Under the pieces are notes generated by a model. That model was given only the letters and a program-made list of their open reading frames with translations. It made no database searches and was not told where the DNA came from. Below are positions 32,963 through 41,666 of a stretch of 63,182 nucleotides of DNA, piece after piece. The stretch spans positions 16,375 through 79,556 of the forward strand of contig JAIVHI010000001.1 of NCBI GenBank assembly GCA_020201155.1, given 5' to 3'. Origin of the DNA: Loktanella sp. (lineage in GTDB: Bacteria; Pseudomonadota; Alphaproteobacteria; Rhodobacterales; Rhodobacteraceae). Within the stretch, counting starts at the first letter, position 1; each line of letters opens with the position of its first letter. A program made the translations under genes and the position numbers.

Positions 32963-33265
32963 CTATTGGTCAGCCGCTCTCAGGATCGCTTGCCAATCCA
33001 GCCCTGCGCCCAGCACCCGCAAGATCACCAAATGATCTTGTTGAATACGATAGACGATCAGGTGCTCTGCACTCGGATGGATACGAACAGGCGAATCGAA
33101 CTCTGGGCGTTCACGTGCCATTTCAGGCATGAAAAGCAAACTGTCAAAGGCGTAACGATCGGCTTGCTCGATCGACCACTGCTGCAAAGTGGACAACCAG
33201 ATATCTGCTACATCGTCTTGGGCCGCAGGCGTCAGCCGGTACGCCGTCAGGTCACTTGCGGGCAT
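32963..33265 (-). CDS. parE: ParE-family toxin (RelE/ParE superfamily), possibly shortened
   Basis: A 100-residue ParE/RelE-fold protein: YRLTPAAQDDVADIWLSTLQQWSIEQADRYAF at the N-terminus (ends YRLTP and DRYAF) and VRIHPSAEHLIVYRIQQDHLVILRVLGAGLDW at the C-terminus. ParE toxins poison DNA gyrase. The helix between DRYAFDSL and LFMPEMARERPEF seems about seven or eight residues shorter than in typical relatives, so activity is uncertain. The ATG at 33265 is 14 bases inside the antitoxin gene. The longer frame to 33406 reads antisense composition of parD and is rejected as start. Confidence 0.82.
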   Translation of the reverse strand: MPASDLTAYRLTPAAQDDVADIWLSTLQQWSIEQADRYAFDSLLFMPEMARERPEFDSPVRIHPSAEHLIVYRIQQDHLVILRVLGAGLDWQAILRAADQ

Positions 33266-33497
33266 GTTGCTCCCGCATGCGCGCCTTGAAAGACTTGAAG
33301 TCGAACGGCTCCGGCTCCCCGCTCTGCACCCCCTCTTCAATGGCTTTCTGCAAAGCCTCGATCGCCTGCGCGCGTTCCTGATCGCGGCGAATGAGGTGGC
33401 GCACATAGTCGCTCGTGTTGCTGAAGCTCCCGTCTTTCAGGCGTGTCTCGACCCAGCTTTTCATGGGATCGGGAAGGGAAACGTTCATCGTAGCCAT
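33252..33497 (-). CDS. parD: ParD-family antitoxin
   Basis: An 81-residue ribbon-helix-helix antitoxin: the strand TMNVSLPDPMKSWVETRL is followed by the NTSDYVRHLIRRDQ helix typical of CopG/ParD. The C-terminal acidic part with KAIEEGVQSGEPEPFDFKSF binds and neutralises ParE. It overlaps the toxin gene by 14 bases and likely represses the pair at the dyad upstream. An ATG three codons later is also possible as start. Confidence 0.88.
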   Translation of the reverse strand: MATMNVSLPDPMKSWVETRLKDGSFSNTSDYVRHLIRRDQERAQAIEALQKAIEEGVQSGEPEPFDFKSFKARMREQHARK

Positions 33498-33524
33498 GGG
33501 TCCACTTCTTTCGCTATCGTGAAA

Positions 33525-33563
33525 AATGTAGTGTTATGACAATATATGCCAACATGCGTGGCA
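33525..33563 (-). promoter_or_regulatory. Promoter and operator of parDE
   Basis: On the minus strand TTGGCA (33547-33552), 16 bases and TACATT (33525-33530) form a promoter upstream of parD. The dyad TGCCA-N7-TGGCA (33547-33563) covers its -35 box, a fitting operator for a ribbon-helix-helix antitoxin. Confidence 0.45.
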
Positions 33564-33584
33564 AATACTGCTACTCAACAGTGG

Positions 33585-34616
33585 CTATACGCCCAGACTC
33601 TCGAGTATGGACTGCGTCTCCGGCATGCGCTTGAGCGAATTGCCGATGCGCTCCCGCCAGCGCGGGCCAACCTGCAGCGCGGTTGCATAGGCCTGGGCCA
33701 GATCATCAGGCCGGTCCTCGGCCATTGCCGCGATCAGGAAAGCAGACTGCTCCCGGTCCTTGGCTGACTTGAGGCTGCCTGCCCCGTCACGTCGCCGGTC
33801 GGCGATGATCAGCTTGTGGATAGCAAAACGCTCCGGGCGCGGCACCTGCACGAGAATACCCGAGCGATAGAGGGCCGCCGCAGGGATCGGATCGGCAATC
33901 AGGAAATTGAGGTAGTTGAGCGCCTGAGCGCCGACGCCGAGAGCGGGCAGTTCGCGGATGCTTTCATCCCCGAAGGCAGGCGTGAGGAACTCGACCAGCT
34001 GGCCACTGCCCCCCTGTGCCCATCGCCATGTCCGGCCCTTGTTCAGCCCGGGCACGGGGTCGAACTTCAGCGCCGAGAAGGTCTCGGCCAGACCCGGATC
34101 GACCTGATCCTGCAAGGCGACGCTGAGTTTCTCGAACTGCGCGATGTCGAGATCACCGGTGTTCGCCATGCCGCCCAGGGGCAGACGGATACCAAGCTCG
34201 CCTTCATAGAGCCGGAAGGCATTTGTCCCGACGATCGTGCCGCCCAGGCGGAAGGTGCCGGCGGCGGCCATGGCGGACAGGATCGAGCCGGTCGCCCGGT
34301 CGGTGGGCGTCATACCTTCGGCCCGCAAGAGCCGGACCAGCCGCGACCGTTCGGCCTGTCGGTCCTTTGCTGTCGCACGCAGCGCCTCGATGCGCTGGAT
34401 GCGCGCACGAATTTCTTCGCTGTCTTCGCCAATATAGATGAACCGCATCTCGGTGCCGACGCGGCGGGCCGCATACCAATAGGCCTTGTCGCCGCGCTCT
34501 TTGAGCGTTGGTTTGCCTTCTACGCCGGAAAGGGCGTCATCCTTCAGGAGCCGTACCAAATCGGTATAGGCGCTTGTCGCGATGCTGCTGAGAGGGGTCA
34601 TGCCTATCATTTCCAT
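33585..34616 (-). CDS. GSU2403-family nucleotidyltransferase-fold protein
   Basis: A 343-residue cytosolic protein of the GSU2403-type nucleotidyltransferase-fold family. The core motif is GGMANTGDLDIAQFEKLSV (about residues 147-165), with GG and the DxD metal pair. The N-terminal region has ERGDKAYWYAARRVGTEMRFIYIG and a charged helix. The C-terminal FAIHKLIIADRRR and DLAQAYATALQVGPRWRERI resemble the helical part of AbiEii/MNT-type proteins. Biological role is not known. It sits next to ParDE with its own dyad-bearing promoter, so a defence or toxin-like role is worth considering but is not shown. Confidence 0.72.
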   Translation of the reverse strand: MEMIGMTPLSSIATSAYTDLVRLLKDDALSGVEGKPTLKERGDKAYWYAARRVGTEMRFIYIGEDSEEIRARIQRIEALRATAKDRQAERSRLVRLLRAEGMTPTDRATGSILSAMAAAGTFRLGGTIVGTNAFRLYEGELGIRLPLGGMANTGDLDIAQFEKLSVALQDQVDPGLAETFSALKFDPVPGLNKGRTWRWAQGGSGQLVEFLTPAFGDESIRELPALGVGAQALNYLNFLIADPIPAAALYRSGILVQVPRPERFAIHKLIIADRRRDGAGSLKSAKDREQSAFLIAAMAEDRPDDLAQAYATALQVGPRWRERIGNSLKRMPETQSILESLGV

Positions 34617-34637
34617 ATTTTGCTTGGCACATCTCTA

Positions 34638-34662
34638 CCTATCAAAATTGGAAATTGATAGG
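34638..34662. promoter_or_regulatory. Inverted repeat upstream of the nucleotidyltransferase gene
   Basis: Perfect 8-base arms CCTATCAA (34638-34645) and TTGATAGG (34655-34662) flank 9 AT-rich bases, 22 bases ahead of the start codon. Its position and symmetry suggest an operator over the promoter. It is unlike the other dyads of the window. Confidence 0.5.
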
Positions 34663-34769
34663 CAACACATAAAACAGGCGGTCCAGATGGATAAGTTTTC
34701 GGCCAGCCACTGTTCCGGGGCGTTTCAGGCGCTTCGGCGGTTGCTGGTCGCTGATCCGCAAGCGCAGTC

Positions 34770-35711
34770 TCAGCGTTCACCACGGCGATAAGGTTGCATC
34801 AAGGCCTGAGGTACTCTTGCGCGGCGGGACATGAGAACCAAAGCGAGGATCGACAGAACGTACGGCAACATCAGAAATAGCTGGTACGGAACGCCATCGA
34901 TTGCCGTTTGAAGGCGAAGCTGAAATGCGTCGAAAAAGGCAAACAAGGCGGCACCCAGAAGGGCGCGCCCCGGCCTCCAGAGGGCGAAGACGACGAGCGC
35001 GATGCAGATCCAACCACGCCCCTGAACCATCGTCGGAAAGAAGGAGTTGAAAGCCGCAAGCGAGAGGAACGCCCCGGCCACGCCCATCAGGGCAGACCCG
35101 GCCATTATCGTTCCGATCCGCAGCCAGATCGGGTCGATCCCCTGGGCGTCCACGGCATGCGGGTTCTCGCCCGTCATCCTGATCGCCAGGCCCAGTGGCG
35201 TGCGGTAAAGCATCCATGCCAGTGCCCCCACAAGGAACAGGGCAAGGTAGGTCGGCGCCGTTTGATTGAACAAGACCGGGCCAAGAAAAGGGATGTCGGA
35301 CAGGAGGGGCACGGCCAGGGGCCTGAACGGCTCGACTGTGGGTGGAGAGGACGCTGTCGGCACGGCGAGGCGGAAGACATAGTAGGAAAAGCTCGATGCG
35401 AACAGCGTGATGCCCAGACCCGTAACATGCTGGCTGAGTCCAAGGGGCACCGTCAGTGCCGCGTGCAGCAGTCCGAACATCGCACCGCAAAGGGCCGCAA
35501 CGGCAAGGCCCGTCCAAAGGTCGCCGCCGGAATAGACGGTCAGCCAGCCGATCATCGCGCCGAAGGTCATGATCCCCTCGATCCCGAGGTTGAGCACACC
35601 CACCCTTTCGCAAAGCAGCACGCCCAGCGTGCCAAGAATGAAGGGCGTGGCAATGCGCAGGACTGCTTCCCACATGCCGACGGTCGAAAGGATGTCGAAG
35701 ACCACGTTCAT
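34770..35711 (-). CDS. Nucleoside-type ABC transporter permease (second subunit)
   Basis: A 313-residue polytopic permease of the BMP/nucleoside (branched-chain-like) importer class. It has GVLLCERVGVLNLGIEGIMTFGAMIG, the standard signature of the NupQ/YufQ-type subunit, and GENPHAVDAQGIDP. The ATG at 35711 overlaps the stop of the first permease by four bases. It should form a heterodimeric channel with that subunit, powered by the tandem ATPase, with the BMP lipoprotein-like receptor. Substrate is likely purine or pyrimidine nucleosides or bases. Confidence 0.88.
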   Translation of the reverse strand: MNVVFDILSTVGMWEAVLRIATPFILGTLGVLLCERVGVLNLGIEGIMTFGAMIGWLTVYSGGDLWTGLAVAALCGAMFGLLHAALTVPLGLSQHVTGLGITLFASSFSYYVFRLAVPTASSPPTVEPFRPLAVPLLSDIPFLGPVLFNQTAPTYLALFLVGALAWMLYRTPLGLAIRMTGENPHAVDAQGIDPIWLRIGTIMAGSALMGVAGAFLSLAAFNSFFPTMVQGRGWICIALVVFALWRPGRALLGAALFAFFDAFQLRLQTAIDGVPYQLFLMLPYVLSILALVLMSRRARVPQALMQPYRRGER

Positions 35712-36760
35712 CGCCGGACCCTGTATTGCGTCAGGAAGATCGCCACGAGCATGGTCAGCAGGGCCAGCGCCACTGTGACATCCGCGATGTAGGACGGTAT
35801 CCCGAGCGCGCGGCTCATAGAATCTGCGCCGACGAACATGACGGCCGAGAACAGCGCGGCGGCGATCACCCCGATCGGGTTGAGATTGGCGAGCATGGCA
35901 ATGACGATGCCCGAATAGCCGTAGTTGGGTGACAGGTCGGTCGTGACGTAGCCCTTCACGCCCATTACCTCGATCGCGCCGGCCAGCCCGGCAAGACTGC
36001 CCGAAAGGCAAGCGACGATGGTCAGCGTTCGCCCCAGCGGCACGCCCGCAAAGGCCGCCGCGCGGGCGTTGAGACCGGTGGCACGGGACTGCATCCCAAA
36101 GACCGTGCGCGATTGCACCCACCAGACGGCGACAGCAAGAAACAGGGCCACCGGCAGCCCGGCATGAAGCCTTGAGCGTTCGACAATCTGCGGCAGAAGG
36201 GCGGCGTCCGGCACCGGAACCGATTGCGGCCAGCCAAAGGCCAGCGGGTCTTTCAGCGGGCCCTCGATCATCATGGACACAAAGAGGATCGCGACGAAGT
36301 TCAAAAGCAGCGTGGTCACGACCTCGTCCACGCCGAATCGCAGCTTGAGCGCGACAGGAACAAGAAGCAGGGCGGCCCCCGCGACAGCGCCGGCGATCAG
36401 GCAGGCCAGGATCACCACCGGTGCGGGCGCGCCTGTCACACCGGGAAGAAGACCAAAGGCGGTTACGGCAATCGCACCGACATAGAATTGTCCCTCGCCG
36501 CCGATGTTCCAAAGGCGCGCGCGGAAGGCCACGGCAGCGGCCAGCCCCGTCAGGATGAGCGGCGTCGCCCGTGTCAACGTCTCGGTGATGCCAAGGCGCG
36601 ATCCAAAAGCACCCCGAAGGATCAACCCGTAGGCTTCGATGGCGTTCGCACCGGCAATGGCGATCAGCACACCGGCGACGACAAGCGCCGCCGCGACCGC
36701 ACCAAGCGGTGCCATCACCGTCAGAATGGCCGAGGTGCTTTCCCGTCGCTCAAAGCGCAT
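35708..36760 (-). CDS. Nucleoside-type ABC transporter permease (first subunit)
   Basis: A 350-residue polytopic permease, NupP/YufP-type. Recognisable segments are ATPLILTGLAAAVAFRARLWNIGGEGQFYVGAI, FGVDEVVTTLLLNFVA and GYSGIVIAMLANLNPIG. The ATG at 36760 gives the standard N-terminus and lies 11 bases inside the ATPase gene. Together with the neighbouring permease, ATPase and BMP protein it completes an ABC importer. The gene is full length. Confidence 0.88.
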   Translation of the reverse strand: MRFERRESTSAILTVMAPLGAVAAALVVAGVLIAIAGANAIEAYGLILRGAFGSRLGITETLTRATPLILTGLAAAVAFRARLWNIGGEGQFYVGAIAVTAFGLLPGVTGAPAPVVILACLIAGAVAGAALLLVPVALKLRFGVDEVVTTLLLNFVAILFVSMMIEGPLKDPLAFGWPQSVPVPDAALLPQIVERSRLHAGLPVALFLAVAVWWVQSRTVFGMQSRATGLNARAAAFAGVPLGRTLTIVACLSGSLAGLAGAIEVMGVKGYVTTDLSPNYGYSGIVIAMLANLNPIGVIAAALFSAVMFVGADSMSRALGIPSYIADVTVALALLTMLVAIFLTQYRVRR

Positions 36761-38306
36761 CCGACGTCTCCTGACGGGCGGCATTGTCCGCGATGTCCGT
36801 GGCGGCACCCCAGTCGCCGGCCATCATCAGGCCAAGACGTCGTGCATCAGCATGTGCGACCGGAATGGCAGGCGAAAGCCTGCCGCCCACAATGGCGCAT
36901 ATCCGGTCGGACAGCGCCATCACCTCGTCCAGATCTTCCGAAATAAGCAGGATACCAGCGCCTCGGGCCCGCACCTCGATGAGCCTGCGATGGACGTCGG
37001 CGATGGCACCCTCATCGAGACCCCGGCTGGGTTGAGCTGCGACAAGGATCGACGGTGTTGCTTCAAGAACGCGACCAAGGATCAGCTTTTGCATGTTGCC
37101 GCCCGAGAGCAGCCCCACGCGACTGTCAACGCGCGCGCCGCGCACGTCGTAGTCCGTCAGCAGACGCGCCGTGGCTTCGCGCGCGGCTTTGCGCCGAACG
37201 ATGCCGCGTCGCGAAAACTCCGGCGACCAGAGACGTTCCAGCACGACATTTTCCCAAGTCGCCATGTCACCCAGCACACCTTCGGCGTGACGATCCTCGG
37301 GGATGCGTCCGATCCCGGCGGCGATGGCATGGGCCACGTCATGGCGCCGCAGCGGGTCCCCCCTGACGCGAAGCGTGCCTGACTCTGGCGGATACAGACC
37401 CGAAACGACACCTGCCAACGTCGTCTGGCCGTTACCCGAGACACCGATGATGCCCAGCGTTTCCGACGCGCGCAGATGAAAGTTCAGACCCTGCAGGGGC
37501 GCCCCGCCTTTGCCCGACAGATGCAGGTCCGATGCCTCCAGCAGCACCGCGCCGGGGCGAAGGGGCGAAGGCTTGGGGCGCACCACGGCGCGCCCGACCA
37601 TGAGTTCCGCCAGGTCCCCTTTGGTCACGTCGCGCGTCGCACGCTCGGCCACGACGCGTCCGCCGCGCAGGACCACGACCCGGTCGGACGCCGACATGAC
37701 CTCGTTCAGCTTGTGCGAGATGAAGATGATCGACAGTCCCTTGGCGGCCATCTCGCGCAGAGTCGCGAACAGCCCTTCGGCCTGTTGGGTCGTCAGGACC
37801 GCTGTGGGTTCGTCGAGGATCAGAATACGCGCCTCGTTGTAAAGCGCCTTGAGGATTTCGACGCGCTGCCGCTCTCCCACCGACAGGTCAGACACGCGAG
37901 CATCCGGGTCCACCGGCAGGCCAAAGCGCTCGGCCAAGGCGGTCAGTCGCCGCCGCGCCGATGCCCTGTCCGAGCGCAGTCGCCAGAGTGGTTCGGTTCC
38001 CGTCATGATGTTTTCGAGGACGGTCAGGTTCGCCGCGAGTGCGAAATGTTGGTGGACCATGCCCACGCCAGCCTGAATTGCCGCACGGGACCGGCCAGAA
38101 GGCAGTGCCTGCCCGTCGACACGGACCTCGCCGGCGTCGGCCGTGTAGTGGCCGAACAGGATCGACATCAGCGTCGTCTTGCCCGCCCCGTTTTCGCCAA
38201 GCAGTGCAACGACTTCACCCCGGTCGAGGTGAAGTGAGACATCGTCGTTTGCCAGAGTAGAGCCGAACCGTTTGGTGATCCCGTCGAGTTCCAGTACGCG
38301 CGTCAC
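36750..38306 (-). CDS. Nucleoside-type ABC transporter tandem ATPase
   Basis: A 518-residue protein with two ABC cassettes. Cassette one: Walker A GENGAGKTT, Q-loop MVHQHFALAANLTVLEN, signature LSVGERQRVEI, Walker B ILILDEPTAVLT. Cassette two: Walker A-like GVSGNGQTT, LLSGGNMQKLI signature and the degenerate Walker B ILVAAQPSRGLD, normal for the second half in this family (Q replaces D). The GTG at 38306 (VTRVLELDGITKRFG) is the family start and follows a G-rich ribosome site. The frame upstream of it is antisense to the gap and BMP gene. Confidence 0.9.
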   Translation of the reverse strand: MTRVLELDGITKRFGSTLANDDVSLHLDRGEVVALLGENGAGKTTLMSILFGHYTADAGEVRVDGQALPSGRSRAAIQAGVGMVHQHFALAANLTVLENIMTGTEPLWRLRSDRASARRRLTALAERFGLPVDPDARVSDLSVGERQRVEILKALYNEARILILDEPTAVLTTQQAEGLFATLREMAAKGLSIIFISHKLNEVMSASDRVVVLRGGRVVAERATRDVTKGDLAELMVGRAVVRPKPSPLRPGAVLLEASDLHLSGKGGAPLQGLNFHLRASETLGIIGVSGNGQTTLAGVVSGLYPPESGTLRVRGDPLRRHDVAHAIAAGIGRIPEDRHAEGVLGDMATWENVVLERLWSPEFSRRGIVRRKAAREATARLLTDYDVRGARVDSRVGLLSGGNMQKLILGRVLEATPSILVAAQPSRGLDEGAIADVHRRLIEVRARGAGILLISEDLDEVMALSDRICAIVGGRLSPAIPVAHADARRLGLMMAGDWGAATDIADNAARQETSDAL

Positions 38307-38352
38307 CCCCGCCCCCCGAAGGGAACAGGGAAATTTGCAGTGCCGCTGGGCA

Positions 38353-39345
38353 TCAGGCCGGTTCTTCGAAGTTGCGCGGAACCTCGAACTCTCCTGCCTT
38401 GATCGCTGCACGCACCTCTTCCATCTGGGCGATAGCCGAAGCGGGAGGCACGCTTTCAACGTAGGCAATGTCGTTTCCGCCGTCCTGCATGAGGCTGAGC
38501 GGCGTATAGTTCTTGCCCGTCGGATTGCCTGCCAGAGCGTCGGCCAGTGCGGCATCCATCAAGGGACGGAAGGACCAGAGCGCGTTGGCGAAAACGGTGT
38601 CGGGATAGCGGGGCGTGTAGTCGATAAGCGATCCGATAGCGGGGACACCCCGCTCTTGTGCGGCGTCGGCGGTACCGATGCGTTCGCCAAAGAGGATATC
38701 GGCCCCGGCGTCGATCTGCGCCAGACCGGCCTCGCGCGCCTGCGGCGGGTCGAAAAACGTGCCGATGAAGCTGACGATGTGCCGCGCATCAGGGTTCACG
38801 GCTTTCACACCGTCGCCGAACCCGTTGATCAGCATGTTCACTTCGGGGATCGGAATCGCCCCGACAGAGCCCACGATGCCCGTCTCGGTCATTTCGCCCG
38901 CTAGCATCCCTGCAAGATAGGCGGCCTCCCAGTTCCAGGTGCCGAAGACGCCGAAATTGTCGCCCGCAGCCTCGCCTGACGAGCCCATGAGAAAGGCGAT
39001 ATCGGGATAATCGGCAGCCACTTGGCGCGCTTCCCGTTCGACAGCGTAGGATTCACCCACGATCAGGACGTTGCCCGCCTCTGCGAATTCGCGCATCGCG
39101 CGCGGATAATCGGTGCCCGAGACCCCTTCGGAAAAGGTGTATTCGATTGCACCTTCCGCATCGGCGGCGACCATTGCCGCATGCAGGACTGAATTCCATG
39201 CGTTCTCTACCGGAGATGCATGAATACCAGCTACTTTCACGGGCCCGGACTGGGCGCGCAGGAGCGAAGGTGCGGCAAGGCCTGCGGCGCCGAATGCCGC
39301 GCCGGCCCTGAGAAGACGCCTGCGGTTGATGAGGATACGGCTCAT
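38353..39345 (-). CDS. BMP-family periplasmic substrate-binding protein
   Basis: A 330-residue receptor of the Med/BMP family for the nucleoside-type importer. A twin-arginine-like signal (RRRLLRAGAAFGAAGLAAPSLLRA) leads into KVAGIHASPVENAWNSVLH. Conserved parts are EYTFSEGVSGTDY, FLMGSSGEAAGDNFGVF, VSFIGTFFDPPQA and NALWSFRP. The ATG at 39345 has AAGGAG at the correct distance. It is the first gene of the transporter operon, followed by ATPase and two permeases; the cytosine-deaminase-like gene lies upstream on the same strand. Confidence 0.88.
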   Translation of the reverse strand: MSRILINRRRLLRAGAAFGAAGLAAPSLLRAQSGPVKVAGIHASPVENAWNSVLHAAMVAADAEGAIEYTFSEGVSGTDYPRAMREFAEAGNVLIVGESYAVEREARQVAADYPDIAFLMGSSGEAAGDNFGVFGTWNWEAAYLAGMLAGEMTETGIVGSVGAIPIPEVNMLINGFGDGVKAVNPDARHIVSFIGTFFDPPQAREAGLAQIDAGADILFGERIGTADAAQERGVPAIGSLIDYTPRYPDTVFANALWSFRPLMDAALADALAGNPTGKNYTPLSLMQDGGNDIAYVESVPPASAIAQMEEVRAAIKAGEFEVPRNFEEPA

Positions 39346-39510
39346 GTTTGATCTCCTTTGATGCGGCCGAATCGACCTTTGGCTTGTCGTCTTGGGCAAA
39401 GGTTCTCGGATTTGTGACCTTAGTCCAGCACACTGAACCAGATCTCACTCCACAATGCATTATTTTTGCGCAAGAAAGCCAAATCGCACGAAAATCGGGC
39501 GGCGGGAAGC

Positions 39511-40671
39511 TTAGGACATTGCTTTTGGGGCATAATCAGAGGGATCGACAGCTCCGGGCCTGCCATCAAGCGACAGGCGCGACCGCTCGGGCGGCGTTTC
39601 CGCGATGACCTTGCCGCGGCGGATGACCTTGAGCCGGTTGGGGCGAAGCCGGATCGCCTCGGTCGTATCGCGCGCCTGAAGAAGGACCATGTCCGCATGG
39701 CATCCGGGTTCAAGCCCGTAGTCGGTCAACCCGAGCAGACGGGCGGGCACGACGGTTATGGCGTCGAACAGCGCTTTCTTGTCCGCGACGGATCCCATCT
39801 GGGTCGCATGAACCGCCATATGCGCCACGTCGAGCATGTCGCCCGAGCCCATCGCATACCAAGGGTCGAGAACGCAGTCCTGCTCGGCCACAAGCGGCAG
39901 GAGCTTTGAGACATAGTAGTTGTCCATCGAATGCATCGAGGTCAGGTGAGAGCCGGCCACCCTGCCTTGGAGTCCAAAGCGCACCGTCTGTGCCGCAAGC
40001 GTCTCGACATGACGCGACAGGGGGTCATCCGTCTCGTCGCAGTGCATGTCGACGCGCAGACCCCGTTCGGCGGCGATGCGACAGAGCGCCTCGATTGACG
40101 CACGGCCGTCTTCCATCGTGCGTTCGAAATGCGGGATGCCCCCCACGACATCGACGCCCATGTCGAGCGCCCGCGACAGGGCCGCTGCGACTTGGGGGCT
40201 GCGATAGTATCCGTCCTGTGGAAAAGCGACGAGTTGCAGATCGAGATATGGCGCCACACGTTCGCGGACCTCCAGAAGTCCCTCGACCGTGACAAGACGC
40301 GGGTCCGAGACATCGACATGGGTCCGAACGGCTAGAAGGCCCTTGGACACGGCAAGATCGCAGTATCGCAAGGCCCGTTCGACAACCGCCTCGCGTGTCA
40401 ATGAGGGCCGCAGTTCTCCCCAGAGGGCAATGCCCTCAAGCAGCGTGCCGGACAGATTCATGCGCGGCTGCCCAAGCGAGAGCGTCGCGTCCATGTGAAA
40501 ATGCGGATCGACGAAGGGTGGCGACAGAAGATGACCCTCTGCTTCGATGATCTCGGCTGCCTGCCCCTCGATACCAAGTGCGATGTCGACGATCCGCCCG
40601 TCGCGGACCGCCACGTCCTGATTGCGCCGACCGTCCGGCAGGGTCGCGCCCCGGATCAAGAGATCAAACAT
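39511..40671 (-). CDS. codA: Cytosine-deaminase-like amidohydrolase with internal deletion
   Basis: A 386-residue amidohydrolase of the cytosine deaminase/N-isopropylammelide hydrolase group. Metal and catalytic residues align with E. coli CodA His61, His63, His214, Glu217 and His246 as His57, His59, His210, Glu213 and His242 with identical spacing. In CodA the next ligand Asp313 is 67 residues after His246; here the matching Asp265 is only 23 residues after His242, so 44 residues are missing in frame. The joint is at Glu263/Gln264 (about 39882/39883). Removing a whole barrel strand-helix segment very probably inactivates the enzyme. It lies upstream of the nucleoside transporter on the same strand. 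Confidence 0.82.
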   Translation of the reverse strand: MFDLLIRGATLPDGRRNQDVAVRDGRIVDIALGIEGQAAEIIEAEGHLLSPPFVDPHFHMDATLSLGQPRMNLSGTLLEGIALWGELRPSLTREAVVERALRYCDLAVSKGLLAVRTHVDVSDPRLVTVEGLLEVRERVAPYLDLQLVAFPQDGYYRSPQVAAALSRALDMGVDVVGGIPHFERTMEDGRASIEALCRIAAERGLRVDMHCDETDDPLSRHVETLAAQTVRFGLQGRVAGSHLTSMHSMDNYYVSKLLPLVAEQDCVLDPWYAMGSGDMLDVAHMAVHATQMGSVADKKALFDAITVVPARLLGLTDYGLEPGCHADMVLLQARDTTEAIRLRPNRLKVIRRGKVIAETPPERSRLSLDGRPGAVDPSDYAPKAMS

Positions 40672-40875
40672 ATCACCACCATCTCTTTCCAACATCCAAC
40701 TCAGTTGCAGGTTATTTTCTGCGTTTGGCGGACCTGCCCGCGTTGATCGGTTCAGGCCTGCTTGCCTATGGGTCATTGCTTACGGAAGCGGCGGGCATCT
40801 TGGCAACCATTGACGTGGCCCGGCGCCGGGCCGCTGTTCATCCATCCTGCTGCACGTCTGGACGCCGCCTGCATA

Positions 40876-41586
40876 TCAGGGCTTGAGCACATCACGCAGT
40901 TTACTTGGTGGGTCCGAGATATCTCGCAGGTCCAATGCCGTCAGGATATCAAGCAGATGGCTTTTCATCAGGGCCTCGGCGTCGCTGCCATCCCTGCGGC
41001 GGAATGCATCGACAAGCGCGTGATGTGCATGCTTTTCACACAAGGCACTTTGCCTTTTCCAATAGATTGCGATGATCAGCGACGACCTTGCGACCAGCCG
41101 CTCGATGAACCCGGCAATCGTCGATTGATCCGCGATCCGCGAGATATCGACGTGAAACTGTCCGGATAGCCTGAGCGCCTTGCCCGGCTTTCCCGCTTCC
41201 AGGGCTTCGTGTTCCGCGGCGATATGCGCCTCGAGCAGGGCCAACGCCTCATCGGTCATCCGTTCCGCCGCCGAATACGCTGTACGCGGTTCCAGAAGTG
41301 ACCGCGCTTCGAACACTTCGCGGGCCTCTCGGATGGTAGGCTGCGCGACAAAGGCACCGCGGTTGCGCTTGAGATCGACCAGTTGCGAATGTGACAACGA
41401 CTGCAGGGCCGTTCGGACAACGGTGCGCGAAACGCTGTAGATGTCACATAACTCGTCTTCGCCAAGCTTGGTGCCTGGGAGAAGGCGATGTTCGTGAATT
41501 GCCAGACTGAGTGAGGCCTCAAGCTTGGCGCTTGGACCATTCAGGCTGGGTTGAATGAAGTCCTGACTCTCTGTCGGTTTGGTCAT
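40876..41586 (-). CDS. GntR-family (FCD/FadR type) transcriptional regulator
   Basis: A 236-residue regulator. The N-terminal winged helix contains GTKLGEDELCDIYSVSRTVVRTALQSLSHSQLVDLKRNRGAFVAQP (ends GTKLG and VAQP, about 38-85). The FCD ligand domain follows, with its metal-site histidines near QFHVDI and HHALVDAF and ...MKSHLLDI. It is divergent from the ABC transporter-racemase operon and presumably represses it and perhaps the deaminase. The ATG at 41586 is preferred because the upstream extension runs through the operator region. Its 3' end is 204 bases from the deaminase start. Confidence 0.85.
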   Translation of the reverse strand: MTKPTESQDFIQPSLNGPSAKLEASLSLAIHEHRLLPGTKLGEDELCDIYSVSRTVVRTALQSLSHSQLVDLKRNRGAFVAQPTIREAREVFEARSLLEPRTAYSAAERMTDEALALLEAHIAAEHEALEAGKPGKALRLSGQFHVDISRIADQSTIAGFIERLVARSSLIIAIYWKRQSALCEKHAHHALVDAFRRRDGSDAEALMKSHLLDILTALDLRDISDPPSKLRDVLKP

Positions 41587-41666
41587 CTTTGATCCCTCGT
41601 CACCGTCATGCGCGTTTTGCGAATCCAATTCAAGCAGCAGCGCTATCGCATTCAGTTGTCTCTCAA

